Below are positions 10,965 to 23,741 of a DNA stretch of 64,000 bases, piece by piece. Source of the stretch: Unio delphinus (lineage: Eukaryota > Mollusca > Bivalvia > Unionida > Unionidae); assembly GCA_029339505.1 (NCBI GenBank), contig JAQISU010000070.1, forward strand, positions 1,297,501 through 1,361,500. Reading direction: 5' to 3'. A program made the translations under genes and the position numbers. The notes below the pieces were generated by a model that worked only from the letters and a program-made list of their open reading frames with translations, was not told where the DNA came from and ran no database searches. Positions within the stretch are counted from its first letter, which is position 1, and each line of letters opens with the position of its first letter.

Positions 10965-13900
10965 TTGACAGTAATAGCAATCCAGATCCCATTTCTAACT
11001 ATTTAAATTTGTGGACAATAATAACAGTCCAGATTCCATTTCCAACTAACAACTGTGTTGACAATAATAACAATCTAAATCCCATTTCTAAATATCAACC
11101 ATGTTGACAATAATAACAGTCTAGATCCCATTTCTAAATATCAACCATGTGGACAATAATAACAATCCAGATCCCATTTCAAACTATTTAAATGTGTGGA
11201 CAATATTAACAGTCCAGATTCCATTTCTAACTACCTAACAACTGTGTTGACAATAATAACAATCTAAATCCCATTTCTAACTAATAACTGTGTGGACAAT
11301 AATAACAATCTAGACCCACTTTCTAACTAATAACTGTGTGGACAATAAATAATAACAATCTAGACCCACTCTCTAACTAATAACTGTGTGCACAAAAATA
11401 ACAATCTAGACCCACTTTCTAACTAATAACTGTGTGGACAAAAAATAAGAACAATCTAGACCCACTTTCTAACTAATAACTGTCTGGACAATAAATAAGA
11501 ACAATCTAGACCCACTCTCTAACTAATAACTGTGTGCACAATAATAACAATCTAGACCCACTCTCTAATTAATAACTGTGTGGACAATAAATAAGAACAA
11601 TCTAGACCCACTCTCTAACTAATAACTGTGTGGACAATAATAACAATCTAGACCCACTTTCTAACTAATAACTGTGTGGACAATAAATAATAACAATTTA
11701 GACCCACTCTCTAACTAATAACTGTGTGGACAATAATAACAATCTAGATCCATTTCTAACTAATAACTGTGTGGACAATAATAACAATCTAGATCCATTT
11801 CTAACTAATAACTGTGTGGACAATAATAACAATCTAGACCCACTCTCTAACTAATAACTGTGTGGACAATAATAATAATCTAGATCCATTTCTAACTAAT
11901 AACTGTGTGGACAATAATAACAATCTAGACACACTCTCTAACTAATAACTGTGTGGACAATAAATAAGAACAATCTAGACCCACTTTCTAACTAATAACT
12001 GTCTGGACAATAAATAAGAACAATCTAGACCCACTCTCTAACTAATAACTGTGTGCACAATAATAACAATCTAGACCCACTCTCTAATTAATAACTGTGT
12101 GGACAATAAATAAGAACAATCTAGACCCACTCTCTAACTAATAACTGTGTGGACAATAATAACAATCTAGACCCACTTTCTAACTAATAACTGTGTGGAC
12201 AATAAATAATAACAATTTAGACCCACTCTCTAACTAATAACTGTGTGGACAATAATAACAATCTAGATCCATTTCTAACTAATAACTGTGTGGACAATAA
12301 TAACAATCTAGATCCATTTCTAACTAATAACTGTGTGGACAATAATAACAATCTAGACCCACTCTCTAACTAATAACTGTGTGGACAATAATAATAATCT
12401 AGACCCACTCTCTAACTAATAACTGTGTGGACAATAATAATAATCTAGATCCATTTCTAACTAATAACTGTGTGGACAATAATAACAATCTAGACACACT
12501 CTCTAACTAATAACTGTGTGGACAATAAATAAGAACAATCTAAACCCACTCTCTAACTAATAACTGTGTGGACAATAAAAACAATCTAGAGCCATTTCTA
12601 ACTAATAACTGTGTGGACAATAAATAACAATCTAGACCCATTTCTAACTAATAACTGTGTGGACAATAAATAACAATCTAGACCCACTCTCTAACTAATA
12701 ACTGTGTGGACAATAATAACAATCTAGACCCACTCTCTAACTAATAACTGTGTGGACAATAATAACAATCTAGACCCACTTTCTAACTAATAACTGTGTT
12801 GACAATAATAACAATCTAGATCCATTTCTAACTAATAACTGTGTTGACAATAATAACAATCTAAACCCACTCTCTAACTAATAACTGTGTGGACAATAAT
12901 AATAATCTAGACCTACTCTCTAACTAATAACTGTGTGGACAATAATAATAATCTAGATCCATTTCTAACTAATAACTGTGTGGACAATAATAACAATCTA
13001 GACCCACTCTCTAACTAATAACTGTGTGGACAATAATAATAATCTAGTCCCATTCTCTAACTAATAACTGTGTGGACAATAATAACAATCTTGACCCACT
13101 TTCTAACTAATAACTGTGTGGACAATAATAACAATCTAGACCTACTCTCTAACTAATAACTGTGTGGACAATAATAACAATCTAGACCCACTCTCTAACT
13201 AATAACTGTGTGGACAATAATAACAATCTGGACCTACTCTCTAACTAATAACTGTGTGGACAATAATAATAATCTAGATCCATTTCTAACTAATAACTGT
13301 GTGGACAATAATAATAATCTAGATCCATTTCTAACTAATAACTGTGTCGACAATAATAACAATCTAGACCCACTTTCTGACTAATAACTGTGTGGACAAT
13401 AAATAATAACAATCTAGACCCACTCTCTAACTAATAACTGTGTGGACAATAATAACAATTTAGAGCCACTTTCTGACTAACAACTGTGTGGACAATAAAT
13501 AAGAACAATCTAGACCCATTTCTAACTAATAACTATGTGGACAATAATAATAATCTAGACCCACTCTCTAACTAATAACTGTGTGGACAATAATAATAAT
13601 CTAGATCCATTTCTAACTAATAACTGTGTGGACAATAATAACAATCTAGACCCACTCTCTAACTAATAACTGTGTGGACAATAATAATAATCTAGACCCA
13701 CTCTCTAACTAATAACTGTGTGGACAATAATAACAATCTAGATCCATTTCTAACTAATAACAGTGTGGACAATAATAACAATCTAGACCCACTTTCTGAC
13801 TAATAAATGTGTGGACAATAATAACAATCTAGACCCACTTTCTGACTAATAACTGTGTGGACAATAAATAAGAACAATCTAGACCCAATTCTAACTAATA

Positions 13901-15987
13901 ACTATGTGGACAATAATAATAATCTAGACCCACTCTCTAACTAATAACTGTGTGGACAATAATAACAATCTAGATCCATTTCTAACTAATAACAGTGTGG
14001 ACAATAATAACAATCCAGACCCACTTTCTGACTAATAAATGTGTGGACAATAATAACAATATAGACCTACTCTCTAACCAATAACTGTGTGGACAATAAT
14101 AATAATCTAGATCCATTTCTAACTAATAACTGTGTGGACAATAATAACAATCTAGACCCACTCTCTAACTAATAACTGTGTGGACAATAATAATAATCTA
14201 GACCTACTCTCTAACTAATAAATGCGTGGACAATAATAATAATCTAGATCTATTTCTAACTAATAACTGTGTGGACAATAATAATAATCTAGACCCACTC
14301 TCTAACTAATAACTGTGTGGACAATAACAACAATCTAGACCCACTCTCTAACTAATAACTGTGTGGACAATAATAACAATCTAGACCCACTTTCTAACTA
14401 ATAACTGTGTCGACAATAATAACAATCTAGATCCATTTCTAACTAATAACTGTGTGGACAATAATAATAATCTAGACCCACTCTCTAACTAATAACTGTG
14501 TGAACAATAATAACAATCTAGAGCCATTTCTAACTAATAACTGTGTGGACAATAATAACAATCTAGAGCCATTTTTAACTAATAACTGTGTGGACAATAA
14601 ATAACAATCTAGACCCACTTTCTAACTAATAACTGTGTGGACAATAAATAAGAACAATCTAGACCCACTCTCTAACTAATAACTGTGTGGACAATAATAA
14701 CAATCTAGAGCCATTTCTAACTAATAACTGTGTGGACAATAATAATAATCTAGATCCATTTCTAACTAATAACTGTGTGGACAATAATAATAATCTAGAT
14801 CCATTTCTAACTAATAACTGTGTCGACAATAATAACAATCTAGACCCACTTTCTGACTAATAACTGTGTGGACAATAAATAAGAACAATCTAGACCCACT
14901 CTCTAACTAATAACTGTGTGGACAATAATAACAATCTAGATCCATTTCTAACTAATAACTGTGTCGACAATAATAACAATCTAGACCCACTTTCTGACTA
15001 ATAACTGTGTGGACAATAAATAAGAACAATCTAGACCCACTCTCTAACTAATAACTGTGTGGACAATAATAATAATCTAGACCTACTCTCTAACTAATAA
15101 CTGTGTGGACAATAATAATAATCTAGATCCATTTCTAACTAATAACTGTGTGGACAATAATAACAATCTAGACCCACTCTCTAATTAATAACTGTGTGGA
15201 CAAAAATAATAATCTAGACCCACTCTCTAACTAATAACTGTGATGACAATAATAATAATCCAGACCCACTCTCTAATTAATAACTGTGTGGACAATAATA
15301 ACAATCTAGATCCATTTCTAACTAATAACTGTGTCGACAATAATAACAATCTAGACCCACTTTCTGACTAATAACTGTGTGGACAATAAATAATAACAAT
15401 CTAGACCCACTCTCTAACTAATAACTGTGTGGACAATAATAACAATCTAGACCCACTCTCTAACTAATAACTGTGTGAACAATAATAACAATCTAGACCC
15501 ATTTCTAACTAATATCTGTGTGGACAATAATAACCATCTTGAGCCATTTCTAACTAATAACTGTGTGGACAATAATAACAATCTAGATCCATTTCTAACT
15601 AATAAATGTGTGGACAATAATAACAATCTAGACACACTCTCTAACTAATAACTGTGTGGACAATAAATAAGAACAATCTAGACCCATTTCTAACTAATAA
15701 CTATGTGGACAATAATAATAATCTAGACCCACTCTCTAACTAATAACTGTGTGGACAATAATAACAATCTAGATCCAGTTCTAACTAATAACTGTGTGGA
15801 CAATAATAACAATCTAGACCCACTTTCTGACTAATAACTGTGTGGACAATAATAACAATCTAGACCCACTCTCTAATTAATAACTGTGTGGACAATAAAT
15901 AATAACAATCTAGCCCCATTTCTAACTAATAACTGTGTGGACAATAATAACAATCTAGATCCATTTCTAACTATCAAGTGTGTGGAC

Positions 15988-15990
<3 letters not shown>
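10965..15990. repeat. 46-bp minisatellite, about 110 units, 5 kb
   Basis: Units of 44-50 bp contain TAATAACTGTGTGGACAATA and CAATCTAGACCCACT; most keep an XbaI-like TCTAGA. Variants alternate between ATCTAGATCCATTT and ATCTAGACCCACTC forms and between AATAATAAC and AATAAATAAGAAC spacers. A rare TGTCTGG variant at 11481 and 12000 sits in a block repeated with a period of 519 bp (about 11 units), so blocks were duplicated as a whole. The proximal part (10965-11290) is the most diverged. Confidence 0.95.

Positions 15991-16032
<42 letters not shown>
15989..16032. repeat. (AAT)n microsatellite, left part, split by a hAT MITE
   Basis: AAT trinucleotides at the end of the 46-bp array continue on the other side of the inserted MITE at 16732-16752, so the element landed in the microsatellite. 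Confidence 0.9.
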
Positions 16033-16731
16033 TAGTGTTGTTCCGATTATCGATTATAATCGATCATCAGTTGATTGAGCAAACCAATAAGATAATCGAT
16101 TGTGAAACTCCATAATCGATTGTGTGTAAAGGGAGACTACTTTTTAGGTGTATGCAAAGCACAAAGGTTAGTAAAACTCTCAGCCACTAAAGTTGACCTG
16201 AAATTTATGAATCTCTTCACAACTACAAATAAAAAACCTTATGATTCATAATTAGGAACATATAGTCATTATTACATGGTCAAGTTGTTAAATTGTTGAG
16301 TTAATAAATTTAAACACATTTTGTTGATTTGTTGCAGTTAAATTGCTACATCTTTTGGAGTATTTATAAACAATGACAAACAAGAAAATCATGTCCTTCA
16401 ATACTTTAAATTATAAACACATCACATATAAACAAAAGAATTTCAGGAGATTGTAGCAGTATTTCAGTTACATATAATTGATCAGCCATAAAAAGTTGCG
16501 TTCATTTAACAAAGTTGTAGAACAGAAGTAATACACGATGTAATATTATTGTATACATGTCATTAAAAGAGATTACTCCTGTACAATTATAAACATATTG
16601 AACTCTTGATCAAAGATACAATTGTGTAACAAAAATTAAAATTTGCTCTTAGTAACCGATTATAATCAATGATCAGTTGGTTAGGGGGAACCGATTATCG
16701 ATTATGAATTTCTGACCGATTCCCATCACTA
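16033..16731 (+). mobile_element. hAT-type MITE, copy 1 (699 bp)
   Basis: Ends are TAGTGTTGTTCCGATT and, from the other side, TAGTGATGGGAATCGG. Long subterminal inverted parts carry CGATTATAATCGAT palindromes. The 8-bp duplication ATAATAAT flanks both sides, although it lies in an AAT tract and is therefore weak evidence on its own. Same family and near-identical to the copy at 30707-31405 (opposite orientation). No transposase frame. Confidence 0.88.
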
Positions 16732-16769
16732 ATAATAATAATAATAATAATCAAGCTAACCATACTCAC

Positions 16770-16818
16770 CTTGTGACGGAACCCGAAAATATCCTATCAA
16801 TGACTTTCATATTGATTG
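16770..16818 (-). CDS. PPP2R3A: PPP2R3A-like exon G (49-bp micro-exon)
   Basis: This exon has 49 bp: two bases completing GCA from exon F, 15 codons, then two bases. It encodes (A)INMKVIDRIFSGSVT, aligning with the SSRIIERIFSGAVTRG region of PR72. The acceptor is TTCATTGCAG and the donor is ACAAG followed by GTGAGT. It lies only ~40 bp from the end of a hAT MITE and its (AAT)n flank, with the 5-kb 46-bp array just beyond. The downstream intron is the longest in the window at about 12.4 kb. Confidence 0.94.
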
Positions 16819-17170
16819 CTGCAATGAAGAAAGTCAACAAAAAATAAATAAATCCAACATACATAATGGTGTGGGAAAAATCCTAATAAAACGGCAGAAT
16901 TTTACTTTTCTCTCAATTTCTCAAAAGGAAATAGTGTTGGGGAAAAAAAGATGGCGCATCACATAAGGTTTTTTATACAAGTTTTTAAGTTATTTGTAGC
17001 AAACATATTTTATTCTTTTAAGAAAAACATTGATCTTTTAAAAATAAAATCAAAGGAAACCCTGCAGCCATTCATGACATCTGGAGAGTCTGTGAGTGAG
17101 TCGGATAGGCATATCCTACACAATATTTGTTATATTGTTGTTTATGTGAGAAATAAGTTATCTAAATTTT

Positions 17171-17649
17171 AAGTGAAGGACATTATAGTGAATGATATTC
17201 CAGAATAGATGTGTTTTATTAATGCATAGAGTATTTTATGAGGTGAAATTCCATTAAAATTGGTTCTCCTGAGTCAGGAATTAAACTTAAATGAAATAAA
17301 TTAAGTAGGAATAATCTTAAAAAATTTGTCAAATTAAATAGGATAAATGAACACATCCACACAATGAAAGGGACTTGGTAGTGAGGGACAATTTATATTT
17401 AATTAAGTACAGAATTTACTCATATAATTGCAGATTCCAACCATTTAAAAATGATATTTAGATTAATTATTATGATGCAATGAAACATGTAAAAGCAGCT
17501 AAAATTGTCTTGGAGAGTCTTGAAAATTAGGTTATTAAAAAAAATATTTTGCATACTTTTCTCAGATCAGGTAAACATGAATTGTGAAACAGAATCGTCC
17601 ATTGAATTGTAAAATAGAATGAAAGGTGCAGGAATGTTGTGTTGTAGGG
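17171..17649. other. Intron stretch, nothing recognised
   Basis: Unique AT-rich sequence in the F-G intron. Confidence 0.5.
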
Positions 17650-17879
17650 TATAATGCAACTTTTCAGCACATGATAGGCTTTACATGGCGGTCAGTATTA
17701 ATGGTGGAGCAAGAACCCAGGAAAACCACCCCAGAAGGACCACCGACCTACGAGAAGCTACTGGTAAGCTTTCTCACATACCCACATTAGCCAATTCGGA
17801 GACTTGAACCCACACAGAAATGAGACGGCAGTGATCCGTAATGGAGAGCGCTTTAGACCACTTGACCACTCAGGGCTCC
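17650..17879 (-). mobile_element. tRNA-derived SINE, family 1
   Basis: Read on the minus strand it starts GAGCCCTGAGTGGTCAAGTG, which resembles an A box, followed about 75 bp later by GTGGGTTCAAGTCTCC, a good B box. The body contains AGTAGCTTCTCGTAGGTCGG and ends around GCTGAAAAGTTGCATTATAC. Further copies are at 50683-50888, 56963-57078, 59272-59500, 63063-63316 and 63406-63609. Confidence 0.8.
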
Positions 17880-18235
17880 ATGCAGGAATGAACTATTCCT
17901 CAGTGTCTACCACTAAATCTTTGCCAAAATGTTACTCACATAGTGTTATATAATGCAAGGAAACCTCTGATCTTCACTTTTTGTGCCACAGTGTTAAAGG
18001 TTTGGTCACAATAAATTTCATGTGGATTTTTGCATTTCATTGAGAAACCAAAAAGGGAAGTAACTCTTTCAGTATTTCCTCTGATTACTTAAATCGTACA
18101 AACCAAAATTCAACATTTCATAAATTATCTTCATAAACTGTCAGCTAGTTTAATCTCATCTCCAAATGTCTTGAGATTTTAGAATACTTGTTGATATTAG
18201 TAGCTTCATATGTCAGGCAATCACCTGATTGTTTG
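17880..18235. other. Intron stretch, nothing recognised
   Basis: Unique sequence between the SINE and the 28-bp array. Confidence 0.5.
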
Positions 18236-18690
18236 AAGAAATCAGAACCACTCTGAGCAGAAAACCAGCCAATCATCATTCTGAGCAGAAAACCAGCCAA
18301 TCATCACTCTGAGCAGAAGACCAGCCAATCATCGCAATGAGCAGAAGACCAGCCAATCATTGCAATGAGCAAAAGACCAGCCAATCATCGCAATGAGCAG
18401 AAGACCAGCCAATCATTGCAATGAGCAGAAGACCAGCCAATCATCGCAATGAGCAAAAGACCAGCCAATCATCGCAATGAGCAGAAGACCAGCCAATCAT
18501 TGCAATAAGCAGAAGACCAGCCAATCATCGCTCTGAGCAGAAGACCAGCCAATCATCACAATGAGCAGAAGACCAGCCAATCATCACAATGAGCAGAAGA
18601 CCAGCCAATCATCGCAATGAGCAGAAGACCAGCCAATCATCGCTCTGAGCAGAAGACCAGCCAATCATCGCACCGAGCAGAAAACCAGCA
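18236..18690. repeat. 28-bp minisatellite, about 16 units
   Basis: The unit is GAGCAGAAGACCAGCCAATC plus ATCGCAAT, with variants CTCT/CAAT before the next GAGCA. It lies in the F-G intron about 290 bp from exon F and has higher GC than its surroundings. Confidence 0.95.
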
Positions 18691-18975
18691 AGAAAAAACA
18701 GCTGCTACTTTGGTGTCTTTGGTATGCTACATCGTTTTCACAAAATAAACTTATCTTAAAAAATACTTGATTTAAAAAAGTTTAAAAAAATTTAATTCTA
18801 TTATATTTTGTAGACACCATAGTAACAACTAAATTATCTTGGAGAGTTGTCATGTCCAAGCATTTCATGTTCTGTTTCAAATGGCTAATGCACAAAAGCC
18901 TGAAGTGATCCAAATTCTCATGATGAAGGCTGGTGAGACTTTTGTACGCTAAATGCCATCATGACTTATACATAC

Positions 18976-19132
18976 CATGATCATTATGCCGAGCTAGATC
19001 ATTCCTGTCTATATATAGATCATGATCTTTGTCCAACTCCCAGAATTTACAGTATATCACATAGAAATGTTCGTATGAAAAATAGTCCATTATTTGATTA
19101 ATATCATCTTCATCTTCCAGTAACTGTACTAT
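18976..19132 (-). CDS. PPP2R3A: PPP2R3A-like exon F (first EF-hand)
   Basis: This exon has 157 bp, 52 codons plus one base. It encodes [20 protein letters not shown], then [20 protein letters not shown] and [12 protein letters not shown]. The loop [12 protein letters not shown] matches the first EF-hand of B'' subunits, with Asp at positions 1, 3, 5 and 12. The acceptor is TCTTTCAG before ATAGTA and the donor is CATG followed by GTATGT. A 60-bp minisatellite begins about 40 bp upstream of the acceptor. Confidence 0.97.
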
Positions 19133-19169
19133 CTGAAAGAAAGAAGTGAAATCATGTAAATACTGTCAT

Positions 19170-19735
19170 ACTATCAATTGAGATACAGTGAATACTTTCT
19201 CTTACCAGAGATATTTCAAATAATTTTTCTTACTATTAAGTGAGATAGTGTGAATACTTTTGTTACTATTGAGATATTTCAAATTTATCTTACAATTGAG
19301 ATATTGTAAACTTTTTGTGCTACTATTGAGATATTTCAAATAATTTGTCTTACAACTGTGATATTGTAAACTTTTTGTGCTACTATTGAGATATTTCAAA
19401 TAATCTGTCTTACAATTGAGATATTGTAAACTTTTTGTGCTACTATTGAGATATTTCAAATAATTTGTCTTACAACTGTGATATTGTAAACTTTTTGTGC
19501 TACTATTGAGATATTTCAAATAATTTGTCTTACTATTGAGATATTGTAAACTTTTTGTGTTACTATTGAGATATTTCAAATAATTTGTCTTACAACTGTG
19601 ATATTGTAAACTTTTTGTGCTACTATTGAGATATTTCAAATAATTTGTCTTACAATTGAGATATTGTAGACTTTTTGTGTTACTATTGAGATTTTTCAAA
19701 TAATTTGTCTTACTACTGAGATATTTTGAATTCTT
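19170..19735 (-). repeat. 60-bp minisatellite with a sense-strand open frame
   Basis: The unit joins ATTGAGATATTTCAAATAAT and ATATTGTAAACTTTTTGTGC half-units; alternating versions make a partial 120-bp period. Since 60 is a multiple of 3, the minus strand (sense of the host gene) has a 184-codon open frame (19202-19756) with a 20-residue cycle around TNYLKYLNSSTKSLQYHSC. It stops before exon F, so it is not joined to it, and no acceptor-donor pair supports it as an exon. Confidence 0.92.
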
Positions 19736-19737
19736 TG

Positions 19738-19925
19738 TCACTATTAAGTAAGACATTGTGGAAACTTTGTCTTACTATTTATTACTGTAAATACACAATT
19801 TATTACAATAAAAACTTTGTCTTACTATTTATTACTGTAAATACACATTTTTATTACAATACAAACTTTGTCTTACTATTTATTACTGTAAATACACAAT
19901 TTAATACAATAAAAACTTTCCAATT
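19738..19925. repeat. ~56-bp tandem repeat, 3 units
   Basis: Three units of CTTTGTCTTACTATTTATTA plus CTGTAAATACACA-type sequence, directly next to and sharing CTTTGTCTTACTATT with the 60-bp array. Confidence 0.88.
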
Positions 19926-20702
19926 TTAAAGACCCATCAGTGACTTTTCTGTGAAATAGTCATATTGCATATTGGATTTCAACCACAATTCTGTGAATAG
20001 TCATACTGCATATTGCTATCTTCATGTACTATCATCAAATTTGGCAAAAAGATAATATCTGATATTTTTTGTTGTTGAAATTGCATAGATTTAAGATGAT
20101 TCACACCTCAATGTAAATCCATTTTCATTTCATTGCAATATAAAGTACTAATGTTAAGTAACATATATATCATAATTTATTTCAAGCTCACTGCAATACT
20201 AAGTACTAACTGAGTTAGCCAGGTATTTGCTAGACTTTATCAATGTGGCAAATTGTGATTTTTTTCCCTTATTGGCAACAAAACATACCATCTGGCAATC
20301 TTTTTGGCAAAAAACATTTTTGGCTGTAAAACATTGTATATACAGTCTTGGATTTTAAGTTGAGAGATTCAAAGGCACCATGACAGGAAATAGCAAACTT
20401 GGATTTTAAATTGCAGTGGAATCTATTGTAACATACCCTACCCTAACTCGGCACTGTTATATTAAAATCAATTTAGGCTGATGTCTGGCCTTAGTACCTG
20501 TACTTGGTGCTACAATATAATGCAAATAGCCATGCTACCTGAATAGCTACAATCGACCACCTCTGAAGGTGGGAACAAGCATGGCTACAACCTATCAGAC
20601 AATGCAATTTTGTTTCCTTTTTCAAAAATATACCAGTAAAAATAGTTTTCTAGAACTTCAAATAAAACTTATTACCTCTGAAGCATCGATCATTCTGTAT
20701 AT
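19926..20702. other. Intron stretch, nothing firm recognised
   Basis: Unique AT-rich sequence. A segment near 20414-20460 starting CAGTGGAATCTATTGTAAC resembles a transposon end, but no partner end was found. Confidence 0.4.
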
Positions 20703-21065
20703 TTACAAAGCACATTTTAATGGTTTTTTTGCCTCCATCAATGTTTTACAATTATTTGATTTTTGCGTATCAATAACAAACTGGCCAAACTTGTTGGTCC
20801 TTCCATGAGCACCCTTTTGAAGCACCTTTAATAGCACATGAACATTCATCAAAGCAAGCTGAAGACCTTCAAACAAAAGGAAGTTTGCAACAAACTTAAA
20901 TAAAAGTATTGTTTCATTTTTCATAGTGTCATATTTGTTGTGCTGTGAAAAGTTTTCTGTTCGAAACAAAATGCTTATGATCACTACCAATGGCGGTTTA
21001 AAACCAACATTTTGAAACAACAGATATCTGGTCATTAAGTTAAATGAATGTGGGTCATCTCGCAA
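20703..21065 (-). other. Unidentified 120-codon open frame
   Basis: The frame opens MRDDPHSFNLMTRYLLFQNV and continues without repeats or low complexity to KKPLKCAL. I do not recognise the protein. It lies on the sense strand of the E-F intron, about 350 bp from the end of a LINE fragment, so it may be part of a transposable element or chance. No obvious splice borders were found. Confidence 0.25.
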
Positions 21066-21411
21066 GAATGTGAAACATTTTGACTCACATTACATTTCCC
21101 TCTGAATAGCCTCATCTCTTTGGTAACCTCAGCATCATGATAGTTGTCTCTGGCTGACCAAAATGTAGGTCAATTTAACTACATGCAGCATGTAAACAAA
21201 TATCCAGCCACGTACCACACGGATAATAAATATCTGAGTGAATTGTTTCGGGAAATGTGTTTGTTGAAAATGGGATATAGATAAAATGAGGACTAGCATT
21301 TGTTTATATACACTACAGAACAACAAATGACAAAAACAATGAAATTGGAAAACATAAAAACATGCTGAAAACATATAAGATACAAAACATGAGATAAGAT
21401 ACAAAACATGA

Positions 21412-22280
21412 TTAGGTCGCTAAGTTTGTCCCTGCAGTCGAAACAGGTGAGTCTTTGTGTCTAATTTCAATGGGCAATTCGTTCCACGTCACCAGGCCCT
21501 GGTGTACAAACGAACGTTGTCCATATGACTTTGTTTTCACCTTGGGAACAATGAGCATACGATTATCAGAAGAAGAGTGTAAGGATCTAGCTGGTGTATG
21601 GCCAATGTAGGGTACAGAGCAGTGGTGAGGTGTGCTCTGATCGAGGTACTCTAAAGATGATCCATGCAGCTGTGTTTTGAACTTTTTGAAGTTTCTGGAG
21701 TAAATATTGTGACGAACCAGACAGAATTGAGTTACAATAGTCCAGTCTTGAAAGTACTAATGAACACACAAGTGTTTTAGTGGCATCAACTGAAAGATAT
21801 TTACAAAAGAAACTGTTGCATCTCAATTCAAGATATGCAGCCTTGCATATGTTCATGTCATGTTGGTGCAATGTGAGAGTACTGTAACGCCTAGGTTCCG
21901 TACTGACTGTGAGAATTTAATGTTGGTGTTGCTGATATTTATTGTCTGAGGTAAAGGATGTGAATGAGAAAATCTTTGTGTTGTGATCAGAATAGCCTCA
22001 GTTTTATCATCATCCTTCTGCAGCTTGTTACATGTCATCCATGATTTCACATCAGAAATGCACTTCTCTACTCCATGGATGGTAGCATCAATTTCAGTTG
22101 GGTGGATAAACTTGTATATTTGGGTGTCATCAGCGTACAATTGGTGCGACACTGGGTGATAATCTATGACACTTGAGAGCGGCTGAGTATACAGAATGAA
22201 GAGAACAGATCCAAGAACACATCCCTGTGGAACACCACAACATACGTCAACTGGGCTGCAGTGTATTCCATTTGCATGTA
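21412..22280 (-). pseudogene. Non-LTR retrotransposon fragment: 3' part of reverse transcriptase
   Basis: Translating the minus strand gives the RT motif VPQGCVLGSVLFILYT, then the catalytic YADD box (YADDTQIYKF, near 22130), then LVLSRLDYCNSILSGSSQ and KLQKVQNTAAWIIF, and finally GQRSFVHQGLVTWNELP before a stop at 21412-21414. This is the typical C-terminal order of CR1/L2/Jockey-group elements. It is 5'-truncated at about 22285, has a frame break near 21870 (between NLGV and TLTLHQH), and a frame break/deletion near 21590 after LHWPYTS. It is a dead insertion in the E-F intron. Confidence 0.9.
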
Positions 22281-22299
22281 TACATTGTGGAGTGTATTA

Positions 22300-22825
22300 C
22301 ACAAATGTAAGTTGTCAATATAAAAGTGTATTTCAGCCAAGTTGTCTCCATTAAATCAAAATTTCCATATGTTTTTTAGTCTATGTAAATCCTGATCACT
22401 CAAGACAGGTCATGTATTAAAAATTTAATTTGTATGCAAAATTTCAATTTATTTTCAGCATCCTTCCACTTATCTTAACATCTGCTTAGGCCGACAATAT
22501 TATCTGGGTCTAGAGGATGTCAAGATAAACAGATAGTACTGTATTATGAAAAAGGTGATATTTTTTAAAAACGGGCTACAAAATATTGAGGTTGGCAATA
22601 GTTTTTGCGACAACTTTTTTAAAGCCAGCACCATCCTTGGTAGCATGTATCATTTAATTCACTACAAAATATAGTGCTAACACTGAGTGACATAAATAGA
22701 TTAATCCATTTCCAATTCATTGAGTGCTAACAGTGGCATGTAAAATTAATCCGATTCCAATTCACTGCAATACTGAGGGCTAAAAGAGTGGCATGTAAAA
22801 TTTGCATATTTCAATCAATCAGTTA
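22300..22825. other. Intron stretch, nothing recognised
   Basis: Unique AT-rich sequence with a few short partial repeats (TGAGTGCTAACAGTGGCATG-type) near 22680-22800. Confidence 0.5.
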
Positions 22826-23398
22826 TAAAATGTTTTGATAAAACTTTAGGCTTATGATGACATCAGTACTGTACTATGGAAATAACATGATAAAACTTTA
22901 GGCTTATGATGACATCAGTACTGTACTATGGAAATAATATGATAAAACTTTAGGCTTATGATGACATCAGTACTGTACTATGGAAATAACATGATAAAAC
23001 TTTAGGCTTATGATGACATCAGTACTGTACTATGGAAATGATATGATAAAACTTTAGGCTTATGAAGACATCAGTACTGTACTATGGAAATAATATGATA
23101 AAACTTTAGGATGACATCAGTACTGTACTATGGAAATAACATGATAAAACTTTAGGCTTATGGTGACATCAGTACTGTACTATGGAAATAATATGATAAA
23201 ACTTTAGGCTTATGGTGACATCAGTACTGTACTATGGAAATAATATGATAAAACTTTAGGATGACATCAGTACTGTACTATGGAAATAACATGATAAAAC
23301 TTTAGGCTTATGTTGACATCAGTACTGAACTATGGAAATAATAATATAAAACTTTAGGCTTATGATAACATCAGTACTGTACCATGGAAATAATATGA
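22826..23398. repeat. 52-53-bp minisatellite, about 11 units
   Basis: The unit contains GATAAAACTTTAGGCTTATG and ACATCAGTACTGTACTATGG. Two units lack the GGCTTATG part in the same way, showing that a deletion variant was itself duplicated. Confidence 0.94.
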
Positions 23399-23741
23399 TC
23401 TCATGCTCAATACATAAAGTAAATTACCAACAAAATCTTCGTTATTTTTCTACTGGTAAACATATGAATTTATAGTACATAATGATTTATTAACTTTAGT
23501 TTTTGAATTCTTAACGGACACTTAATGATTTGGAAGCCAGTCTGTCTATGAAATGAGAAAACACGAGATGGCACAAAAAAACTGTTTTGCTGCAATTTTA
23601 CCTTCTATATTTTGTCATCATGAGATGTGTAAAAGATTATGTCCCCTTTGTTATCTCTCAGTACCGAATTACTTCAGTAAGTATCTATATATAACATTAT
23701 CAGGAAATAAAAGCAGGAAAATACTTTAGACAACACAAGTG

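Noticed and set aside
10965..15990. CRISPR-like array
   Set aside because: Units are contiguous tandem copies without unique spacers, in a eukaryotic intron, with no cas genes. The same holds for all other arrays here.
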